5,867 nt of DNA from Cyclobacteriaceae bacterium (GTDB taxonomy: Bacteria; Bacteroidota; Bacteroidia; Cytophagales; Cyclobacteriaceae), in assembly GCA_030589835.1 (NCBI GenBank), contig JAUUZS010000294.1, forward strand, positions 1 through 5,867. Reading direction: 5' to 3'. A model generated the notes under the pieces. That model made no database searches. It was not told the origin of the DNA and worked only from the letters and a program-made list of their open reading frames with translations. Positions 1 to 5,867 of the stretch are shown in pieces; within the stretch, counting starts at the first letter, position 1, and every line of letters begins with the position of its first letter. The translations under genes and the position numbers were made by a program.

Positions 1-1080
1 GTAACAAATGTTGGCATAGCAGGTCAGCACATTAGGAGCTCTATTCAGCATGGAAGCATCACAAGAAATTCTACTGAAGATGAGATAACCATCGAAGACA
101 TTAAGCGCATAACGGACGATATGCACCGAATTGTAATTCCACCGGGAAGTGAAATCATCCATGCGCTGCCCCAGGATTATTATGTCGATTATGAAGATGG
201 CATTAAAGATCCCATTGGCATGTCAGGCATCAAATTGGAGGCAGATTTTCATGTGATTACCGCACAAACAAACGCCATTAACAACATTAATAAATGTGTG
301 CAACGCTCCGGCCTTGAAATAGAAAATCTTATTCTTGAGCCTCTGGCCTCCAGTTTATCTGTGCTGAGTGATGAAGAAAAAGAGGCTGGGGTTTGCCTGG
401 TTGATATTGGTGGAGGCACAACAGATATCGCGATTTTTTATGAAAATATCATTCGGCATACTGCAGTTATTCCATTGGGTGGAAATATCATAACTGATGA
501 TATAAAACAAGGGTGCATGGTAATGCAACACCAAGCTGAAAGATTGAAGAATTCGTTTGGAAAAGCGATTGCTGAAGAAGCATGCCCGAATGATATTGTA
601 TCCATTCCCGGACTTCGGGACAGGGCACCAAAGGAAATTTCACTTAAAAATCTTGCGCACATCATCGAGGCCAGAATGCAGGAAATTATCGAATTAATTC
701 ACTCTGAAATCATCACTTCAGGTTTCCAGTCAAAGTTGGCAGGTGGCATTGTGATTACCGGTGGTGGAGCACAATTACAGGGCTTAAAGCAACTATTTGA
801 ATACATGACGGGCATGGACGCCCGAATCGGGTATCCTAATGAGCACCTGGGCAAAAGCAAAGTTGAAGCCGTTAAATCACCCATGTACGCTACAGCAGTA
901 GGTCTGGTGCTTTGTGGGTTCAGAGCCATTGATGACCGTGAAAACAAGTACATGGAAAATTCTGAGGCTTACAACCATAAAAGAGAAAAACGTGAAAGTG
1001 GCAGCGATATTTTCAAGAAAATCATCGCTAAAACGAAAGGTCTGCTTATAGACGATATAGACAATAAAGAAGATTACTAA
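1..1080 (+). CDS. ftsA: Cell division protein FtsA, 5'-truncated by window edge
   Basis: FtsA is an actin-fold ATP-binding protein that tethers FtsZ polymers to the inner face of the membrane and recruits later divisome proteins. The frame is open from base 1 and 359 residues are visible. By comparison with E. coli FtsA, where the matching GKHI segment lies near residue 85, roughly 80 N-terminal residues are missing. Seen here: VGIAGQHI at visible residues 4-11, leading into the FtsA-specific 1C domain (to about 108) with the family-typical stretch around HALPQDYYVDYEDGIKDP; the phosphate-binding loop DIGGGTTD at 135-142; the nucleotide-binding VITGGGAQLQGL at 251-262. Near the C-terminus, residues 335-351 (SDIFKKIIAKTKGLLID) form a likely amphipathic membrane-targeting helix after a charged, flexible spacer. 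An internal ATG at 121 is not the start, because homology continues upstream of it. It is followed 36 bp later by ftsZ on the same strand, the usual dcw order, and the two are probably co-transcribed. Confidence 0.96.
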   Translation, partial: VTNVGIAGQHIRSSIQHGSITRNSTEDEITIEDIKRITDDMHRIVIPPGSEIIHALPQDYYVDYEDGIKDPIGMSGIKLEADFHVITAQTNAINNINKCVQRSGLEIENLILEPLASSLSVLSDEEKEAGVCLVDIGGGTTDIAIFYENIIRHTAVIPLGGNIITDDIKQGCMVMQHQAERLKNSFGKAIAEEACPNDIVSIPGLRDRAPKEISLKNLAHIIEARMQEIIELIHSEIITSGFQSKLAGGIVITGGGAQLQGLKQLFEYMTGMDARIGYPNEHLGKSKVEAVKSPMYATAVGLVLCGFRAIDDRENKYMENSEAYNHKREKRESGSDIFKKIIAKTKGLLIDDIDNKEDY

Positions 1081-1116
1081 ATAATACTGAAATACCGGAA
1101 TTTAACTGTTTTAGTC

Positions 1117-2643
1117 ATGAACGATAACACATATTCATTCGACATCCCCAAACATCATAAGTCGATTATAAAAGTAATTGGGGTAGGTGGCGGTGGCAGC
1201 AATGCCGTGAACCACATGTTTGACATGGGAATTAAAGATGTAGATTTTATTATTTGCAATACTGATGCGCAAGCATTAATGACCAGTCCTGTACCAAACA
1301 GAATTCAAATTGGCATTCACCTAACAGAAGGATTGGGTGCCGGAGCCAGCCCAGAAAAAGGCATGAATGCCGCCCTTGAAAGCAAAGAAGATATTAGGAA
1401 TCTATTGAGCGATGATACAAAAATGCTATTTATCACTGCTGGAATGGGAGGAGGAACCGGTACGGGTGCTGCCCCGGTAATCGCAAAAGTCGCCCAGGAA
1501 CTTGGCATTCTCACTGTTGGAATCGTAACAGCTCCATTTGGCTTTGAAGGGAAAAAGAAAATGAAACAGGCCGAGGAAGGAATCAATGAGCTCAAATCAT
1601 GTTGTGATACGGTATTAGTAATTCTAAATGACAAATTGAGGGAAATTTTTGGAAATTTACCAATAAGCAATGCCTTTGCCCAAGCGGATAATGTATTGAC
1701 TACTGCAGCTAAAGGAATTGCCGAAATCATTACCGTACCCGGATATGTAAATGTCGATTTCCAGGATGTGAAAACAGTAATGAGCAATTCAGGCTCTGCA
1801 GTAATGGGGTCGTCGACAACAGAGGGTGAAAACAGGGCCAGAAGAGCTGCTGAAGAAGCATTGGCCTCTCCCCTGCTAAATGAAAAAGATATTCATGGAG
1901 CACAAAAGGTTTTGCTGTCCATTATTTCCGGGGAACAAGATGAACTACAAATGGATGAGCTTACCGAAATCACTGACTACATTACTGAAATGGCAGGTGA
2001 AGAAGCTGAGGTGATATTTGGTCATGGTATTGATCCCGATATAGGTGCAAGCATCAGAGTTACGGTATTAGCTACTGGTTTCGAGCAACAATCAGAAGCG
2101 GTACAGAGCAAAAAACCAACTGTGATCCATCTCGAATCTAACAAGCCGGTTAAAGAAACACAAGGGCAATTTGATATCTTTACCAATAGCACAAAAGTTG
2201 ACGCCTCACAAAAAAGTCAACAACACCTTTTTGACGATAAGAAGAAATACAATTTCGAAAACCCTGCACAAACCTCAGAGACTGAAGAGGCATTTAGCAG
2301 GCATTCTGTTGGTTTAGACGATAACCTATTGGAAAAAATAGGCCTGGAACAGGAAGAGGAATATGAGATTAAGGAAACTGTGGAGAACAACCTTGATTCG
2401 AAAAGGTATTCTTTGCAAAAGCAATCAAAAGACCGGGTAGAAAAATTAAAGGGATTGAAAAATTCCAATCACGATCGACCTGAAGATTATAGGGAAAAAT
2501 GGGATACTCCTGCTTATATCAGAAGAAATATCAATTTGCAGGTTATACCGCATTCATCAGAAAAAAATATCTCCAGGTACAACCTCAATGATGATAATCA
2601 AATCCTGGGGAACAATAAGTTTTTACACGATAATGTCGACTAA
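1117..2643 (+). CDS. ftsZ: Cell division GTPase FtsZ
   Basis: This tubulin homologue polymerises with GTP into the Z-ring at midcell and organises septal wall synthesis. It is complete at 508 residues, longer than E. coli FtsZ (383) because of its C-terminal region. The GTP-binding half shows GVGGGGSNAV at residues 22-31 and the tubulin signature GGGTGTGAAP at 111-120. The T7 synergy loop at 212-222 (NVDFQDVKTVM) keeps N212, D214 and D217, matching the residues that complete the GTPase site of the next subunit. The globular part ends near residue 322. Residues about 325-460 are polar, charged and low in hydrophobics, as expected for the disordered linker. DTPAYIRRN at 463-471 resembles the conserved FtsA-binding peptide (E. 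coli DIPAFLRKQ) but is followed by a further 37 residues ending FLHDNVD, a tail I recall as typical of Bacteroidota. The ATG at 1117 is chosen for its normal distance to the first GTP-binding motif; no Shine-Dalgarno sequence precedes it, which is common in this phylum. The stop codon overlaps that of the convergent reductase gene. Confidence 0.98.
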   Translation: MNDNTYSFDIPKHHKSIIKVIGVGGGGSNAVNHMFDMGIKDVDFIICNTDAQALMTSPVPNRIQIGIHLTEGLGAGASPEKGMNAALESKEDIRNLLSDDTKMLFITAGMGGGTGTGAAPVIAKVAQELGILTVGIVTAPFGFEGKKKMKQAEEGINELKSCCDTVLVILNDKLREIFGNLPISNAFAQADNVLTTAAKGIAEIITVPGYVNVDFQDVKTVMSNSGSAVMGSSTTEGENRARRAAEEALASPLLNEKDIHGAQKVLLSIISGEQDELQMDELTEITDYITEMAGEEAEVIFGHGIDPDIGASIRVTVLATGFEQQSEAVQSKKPTVIHLESNKPVKETQGQFDIFTNSTKVDASQKSQQHLFDDKKKYNFENPAQTSETEEAFSRHSVGLDDNLLEKIGLEQEEEYEIKETVENNLDSKRYSLQKQSKDRVEKLKGLKNSNHDRPEDYREKWDTPAYIRRNINLQVIPHSSEKNISRYNLNDDNQILGNNKFLHDNVD

Positions 2644-3164
2644 AAAGCAAGCAACTTTTTAGCTTGTTTATTGATTTTTGATAAATACATTTTATCGGAG
2701 AGCTTTTTGTCTGTCATAAGACCATCAATGTTTGGAAGTCGCAACCGATAAGCAAGCACATTGGTGCCACAATAATTGAGGATATCAGTAAAGTGACTAA
2801 GGGCGAGTCCGGCGCCCTGATCGCCAGCTGATATTCCTATCAAGGCACATTTTTTATCCGTCAATGCTTTTGCCCGGTCCAGGCCATCAATAAAGGCCTT
2901 CAATACGCCAGGAAAGGATCCGTTATACTCAGGAATTACGAAAACAAACTTATGGGATTTATTCATCAAATCTCTCGCCCTGTTGAATTGCTCATTTTTT
3001 CCTGCATTTTCATAAAGGGCAGAATAAACAAAATCTTTTGGTAATTCACGCAAATCAAGAAGTGCAATTTCTTCTCCTTCCCCGCCTAGGGTTTCTGCAT
3101 ATTGTACAGCTATTTGCCTTGACACCGAGTCTTTTCTGTTGGTTCCTACTATAATAGTGATCAT
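2640..3164 (-). CDS. NAD(P)H-dependent FMN reductase family flavoprotein
   Basis: This is a small cytoplasmic flavodoxin-fold protein of 174 residues, a normal size for the NADPH-dependent FMN reductase family (FMN_red), which includes chromate, azo and quinone reductases. Members bind FMN and use NAD(P)H to reduce flavin, quinones or other electron acceptors. Evidence: an N-terminal beta strand running into a phosphate-binding loop, IIVGTNRKDSVSR (residues 4-16); the family hallmark PEYNGSFPGVLKAFID at 78-93, whose YNGS segment contacts the flavin; and a glycine-rich GISAGDQGAG at 110-119. There is no signal peptide or membrane segment. The ATG at 3164 is the first possible start, since an in-frame TAG lies five codons upstream (3182-3180). 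Its stop (TAG, 2642-2640) overlaps the ftsZ stop tail to tail. It lies 265 bp downstream of the TPR-CHAT gene on the same strand, a gap that argues for its own promoter, though I could not identify one. The physiological substrate cannot be read from the sequence. Confidence 0.9.
   Translation of the reverse strand: MITIIVGTNRKDSVSRQIAVQYAETLGGEGEEIALLDLRELPKDFVYSALYENAGKNEQFNRARDLMNKSHKFVFVIPEYNGSFPGVLKAFIDGLDRAKALTDKKCALIGISAGDQGAGLALSHFTDILNYCGTNVLAYRLRLPNIDGLMTDKKLSDKMYLSKINKQAKKLLAF
2645..2669 (+). terminator. Candidate hairpin terminator after ftsZ, inside the convergent gene's 3' end
   Basis: AAGCAAGC (2645-2652) pairs with GCTTGTTT (2662-2669) around a 9-base loop, giving an 8-bp stem with one G-U wobble in the + strand transcript. 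It begins just after the ftsZ stop and is followed by an interrupted T-rich stretch (ATTGATTTTT). On the minus strand the same arms carry one C-A mismatch and are followed by a short T run that reaches the reductase stop, so it may work weakly in both directions. The stem is AT-rich, so strength is uncertain. Confidence 0.35.
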
Positions 3165-3305
3165 TAAATCGAATTTAGTCTATGATAACTTTCAACAAGT
3201 GAAAAGGTTTTTCATAAGTATATACCAATCTAAGTAATAACCTCAGTTCAATTGCAAAATAGAGCGTACTGCCACCTTTCTGGCGAGCAAGTCAGGGGAA
3301 ATTTA

Positions 3306-3324
3306 CCCATAATTTATAAATGGG
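3306..3324. repeat. Short inverted repeat with AT-rich palindromic core
   Basis: CCCAT (3306-3310) and ATGGG (3320-3324) are inverted around a 9-base spacer, and TTTATAAA (3313-3320) is itself a perfect palindrome. It lies about 142 bases upstream of the reductase start. It could be an operator-like site or a small hairpin, but an AT-rich spacer makes short palindromes common by chance. Confidence 0.2.
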
Positions 3325-3341
3325 CCTAATTCTCCGGCATC

Positions 3342-3362
3342 AAAAAAACCTGGTTATCGGTT
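3342..3362 (-). terminator. Weak candidate rho-independent terminator for the TPR-CHAT gene
   Basis: Read on the minus strand, AACC (3362-3359), an 8-base loop and GGTT (3350-3347) are followed directly by TTTTT (3346-3342). It sits about 68 bases past the TPR-CHAT stop codon, a sensible place for a terminator. The stem is only four base pairs (five with a G-U pair), so this rests mostly on the T run and its position. Confidence 0.22.
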
Positions 3363-3429
3363 CATGTCCAATTGCATTTCTACCTATAGTCAAACTCAGG
3401 ATAAGAAAAAAATTGATTATTGCTAATGT

Positions 3430-5867
3430 CTATTCCAGGCCAAACATCACAAAAGCCCCCCAATAAATCGGTTCAGGATATTTATTTCGAAGTTCTTTTT
3501 TTGCTTGGACGAACGAACGACGCATTTCACCTGTTGACATCCAATTGGTATAAAAATTAACCATCAACTCATTAGTGGCCTCGTCCGATACCTTAAACAT
3601 ACTCATGATCAAGGTTTTGGCTCCTGCCACCAAAAAAGCGCGTTGAAGGCCATAAACCCCCTCACCAGACGAAACATCTCCTACCCCAGTCTCGCATGCA
3701 CTCAGCACAACAAGATCGGTATAATCCAGATCGAGATTCATCGCTTCGTAGGCGGTTAATATACCGCTTTCAACATTGTAATTGAAGGTGGTTTTTGCTA
3801 GCACATCCCCGGCTCCTTTGAGCATGAGCCCGGATCTGAGTAACGGATTTTTCATGGCATCAGCATCGTTGATTTTGGCCATTTCAATGTTATGATCCAT
3901 CGTAATTTCAGGGGTATAAAATCCATGGGTGGCAATATGAAAAACCTTTGGGCTATGCAGGTTTTTCACTTCCTCCTCACTAGCATCACCTCGAATATAA
4001 ATATCAGCTTCCCATCCATTTTCCTTTAGCAATTGAGAAAGCGTTTTCACTTCTTTTTCGGTTCCGGGCAAAGATTGTATGATGCTTCGGCCTGGTTGTG
4101 GTTTAGGATCAATGGAAACATAAAATTCAGGATCACCGAAGATTAAGGCTTTATTTTCAGAGCTGGATTTTTTCTTTTTCAGGGATTTTATATACAAATC
4201 CTTAGTGTTGCTAACCAGGGTAATATTAGAATTATCCATTACATATTTTCCTTTCCCCAACGAAATGGCTTCGAGGTTCATTTGTGTGTACACCCCATCG
4301 GGAGAAAAATATATGGTGGCATTTTTGCCCGCCTTTTCTTCTATAGGCCTCCAGAAGTTATCATAAGAAAATGAATCATCCATTTTATATATAATCATAT
4401 TCTTATAATATTTAAAAAATTTATTCTCCAAATCTCTCCCATTACCCAGAACTGTAACTTCTGGCCGGTCACTTCTTTTATTATTTTTAATGATAAGTGC
4501 CATATATATGACCGAATCGGTAAATACATGATCGAAATGCCTGAATTTCATCATTTCAATAGCTACTTCGTTTTTCTTCAGAACAGATTTTATATTTTCC
4601 CAGGTGATGTGAAGCTGGGTGGTAGCCGAAGAAAACACATCTGATTGTGCGCTCAATTGTTTCTCTAATAATTCTGTTTCTTTAATTAAAGAATCCAGGT
4701 TAACCTCATGTTCAGCCAGTTGATCAATACTCATAGAAAGTGCCTCGGATAAGATTTCTTTACTTACCAGCCAATTCTCATATTGCTTAACCAGTATGGT
4801 ATCACCACTATTCAATATATTTTGCCTCATCTTAATAGAAGAATTGAGAAGTAAGGCTTTGGTATTCAGCGCATTATTAAAAAGCTTGCCTACTTTCTTA
4901 TCGTCAGAGGCCTTTATTTGTTTGAGCACGATGGTATTATAATATTCAAAATCCTCCCTGATTTTATTCCAAAATTTTGCTTTTTCCCTTTCACTAAGTG
5001 TTGGGAAAAAATATTTGATGAAATTACCATAGTTATCTGTCACCTCTTCAATCAGCATCAATGCTTCCTTTTCATTTCCCAACATATATTCTACCCGGCT
5101 GAGCTTGGCCAATACCTTCACATATTCGGGATGATTGATACTGAAATATTTTTCGTACAGTTTTTTTGCTTTCACATAATATTCTTCAGCCTGAAGGAAA
5201 TTTTTAAGCATATAATATACATCACCTAATAAAACGTATATTTCTGATGCATTAATATTATTTCTTCTCCCGGCCTTTGAAATCCAAATAGCCTCTGCAT
5301 CAAGCAAATAATGGAAAGCTTGAGGATATTCTTTCTGCGCAATTTTTGCATATGCCAATTTCATTAATAAATCAGCATAGTGAGGACTTTGATCGTCCAA
5401 TTTATCAATTATGATGTCCTTTGCATCATTAAAAAGCGCTTCGATCTCTTGTGGGTTATCAGCATTTGACAACATATTGGTTCCTATCCTGGAAAAAATT
5501 TCCGACATCCAGATGTGGTCTATTCCCAATTTTTCTGCCAGCAATGCCTTGGCATCCTCAAGATGTATTAATGAATTTTCGAAATCACCAAAAGTGCTGC
5601 TGATTTTTGCCAGAAGCATCGTGGCAGGAATAGACCGGCTTGAATTCTGTCCATAAATGGTCTGGGAAAGGGATAAGGCTTCCCTGGCCAATCGCTCAGC
5701 TTCCGTATAATCTCCCTGCTCCAGTTTCAGTGATCCAAGGGTAACAAGCAAAGGCATCACGTTTTTCGTGTCCCTTCCATAAATGTTTTTCACCCTTGCC
5801 AACTCACTTTTGATCAAATTTTCGGATTTGGAATATTTGCCAACCTTAAAATAAATATCTGCTAATA
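3430..5867 (-). CDS. TPR-CHAT protein (caspase-like putative cysteine protease), 5'-truncated by window edge
   Basis: The reading frame stays open to the right edge, giving 811 visible residues; the true start is outside the window, and an internal TTG at 5817 is not a credible start because TPR sequence (LADIYFKVGKYSKSE) continues upstream of it. Domains in visible numbering: a partial TPR at the start, then six TPR units beginning near 39, 80, 122, 164, 206 and 248, about 42 residues apart, as in kinesin-light-chain-type TPRs. A segment at about 287-305 (FPTLSEREKAKFW) opens a helical linker that runs to about 430. The CHAT domain follows, with the strand-turn IYFSPDG at 518-524, the putative catalytic His647 in HIATHG, and Cys724 in LSACETG, followed by a glycine-rich loop (SSGEGVYGLQRAF). 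CHAT domains are caspase/separase-like cysteine peptidases; the TPR solenoid usually binds a partner or regulator. The dyad is intact, so activity is plausible. Substrate, trigger and location (a signal peptide could be in the missing part) are unknown. Confidence 0.93.
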   Translation of the reverse strand, partial: LADIYFKVGKYSKSENLIKSELARVKNIYGRDTKNVMPLLVTLGSLKLEQGDYTEAERLAREALSLSQTIYGQNSSRSIPATMLLAKISSTFGDFENSLIHLEDAKALLAEKLGIDHIWMSEIFSRIGTNMLSNADNPQEIEALFNDAKDIIIDKLDDQSPHYADLLMKLAYAKIAQKEYPQAFHYLLDAEAIWISKAGRRNNINASEIYVLLGDVYYMLKNFLQAEEYYVKAKKLYEKYFSINHPEYVKVLAKLSRVEYMLGNEKEALMLIEEVTDNYGNFIKYFFPTLSEREKAKFWNKIREDFEYYNTIVLKQIKASDDKKVGKLFNNALNTKALLLNSSIKMRQNILNSGDTILVKQYENWLVSKEILSEALSMSIDQLAEHEVNLDSLIKETELLEKQLSAQSDVFSSATTQLHITWENIKSVLKKNEVAIEMMKFRHFDHVFTDSVIYMALIIKNNKRSDRPEVTVLGNGRDLENKFFKYYKNMIIYKMDDSFSYDNFWRPIEEKAGKNATIYFSPDGVYTQMNLEAISLGKGKYVMDNSNITLVSNTKDLYIKSLKKKKSSSENKALIFGDPEFYVSIDPKPQPGRSIIQSLPGTEKEVKTLSQLLKENGWEADIYIRGDASEEEVKNLHSPKVFHIATHGFYTPEITMDHNIEMAKINDADAMKNPLLRSGLMLKGAGDVLAKTTFNYNVESGILTAYEAMNLDLDYTDLVVLSACETGVGDVSSGEGVYGLQRAFLVAGAKTLIMSMFKVSDEATNELMVNFYTNWMSTGEMRRSFVQAKKELRNKYPEPIYWGAFVMFGLE

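Larger units (their letters stand above)
3165..3429. other. Intergenic region between TPR-CHAT gene and reductase gene
   Basis: This 265-bp non-coding gap separates two minus-strand genes and must hold the 3' end of the TPR-CHAT transcript and probably the promoter of the reductase. I see no convincing short gene, tRNA or riboswitch. It contains the weak terminator candidate at 3342-3362 and an inverted repeat at 3306-3324. The best partial match to the Bacteroidota -7 element (TAnnTTTG) on the minus strand is TACTTATG at 3220-3213, about 48 bases before the reductase ATG, but no TTG lies at a suitable distance upstream, so no promoter is called. Confidence 0.5.

Noticed and set aside
121..1080. 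ATG at 121 as the start of a complete shorter FtsA
   Set aside because: The frame is open back to base 1 and encodes FtsA-like sequence (VGIAGQHI), so 121 is an internal Met.
1081..1116. Separate promoter or ribosome binding site in the ftsA-ftsZ gap
   Set aside because: The 36-bp gap has no Shine-Dalgarno-like sequence or clear promoter element; co-transcription with ftsA is the simpler reading.
438..1787. Antisense open frames opposite ftsA and ftsZ
   Set aside because: Their translations have no recognisable domains and they lie wholly opposite strongly conserved coding sequence, so they are chance frames.
3213..3251. Bacteroidota-type promoter for the reductase (TACTTATG with upstream TTG)
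   Set aside because: The -7 match is imperfect and the nearest useful TTG (3251-3249) is 28 bases away, longer than the usual spacing.
4918..5656. Plus-strand open frames opposite the TPR region
   Set aside because: They have biased, Phe/Ile/Ser-rich composition typical of the complement of AT-rich helical coding sequence and no domain.
3430..5817. TTG at 5817 as the start of the TPR-CHAT protein
   Set aside because: In-frame TPR sequence continues to the window edge with no stop, so the gene is simply cut off.
3430..5867. Type III-E CRISPR (gRAMP/TPR-CHAT) locus
   Set aside because: Only the TPR-CHAT architecture is shared; no repeat-spacer array, effector or Cas1/Cas2-like gene is in the window.

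Overview
The window looks like chromosomal DNA from a member of the Bacteroidota, perhaps of the Cytophagales type. This is an inference from protein features: an FtsZ ending in a long tail with a FLHDNVD-type terminus, a Bacteroidota-style FtsA, a large TPR-CHAT protein, AT-rich sequence, and no Shine-Dalgarno-like sequence before ftsZ. No database search was possible, so the genus is not called.

Layout. On the + strand, positions 1-1080 carry the 3' part of ftsA (its start lies before the window). After a 36-bp gap comes a complete ftsZ (1117-2643). This is the distal end of a division and cell wall (dcw) cluster. FtsA is the actin-like membrane anchor of the Z-ring and FtsZ is the tubulin-like GTPase that forms it. 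FtsZ carries a recognisable FtsA-binding-type peptide (DTPAYIRR), and FtsA carries an amphipathic C-terminal helix, so both sides of the ring-to-membrane link are visible here.

The coding direction then switches. A complete minus-strand gene for a small NAD(P)H-dependent FMN reductase-like flavoprotein (3164-2640) converges on ftsZ, and the two stop codons overlap by 4 bp. A hairpin inside this junction could serve as a terminator for ftsZ. A 265-bp intergenic stretch follows (3165-3429) with only weak inverted repeats and a weak terminator candidate.

The rest of the window (3430-5867, minus strand) is the 3' part of a large gene for a TPR-CHAT protein. It has about seven TPR units on a 42-residue period, a helical linker, and a C-terminal caspase-like CHAT domain with an intact His-Cys dyad. 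Its N-terminus is beyond the right edge. It is the least understood element here: a probable cysteine protease whose substrate and trigger cannot be read from this window. I see no RNA genes, insertion sequences, CRISPR arrays or phage genes.
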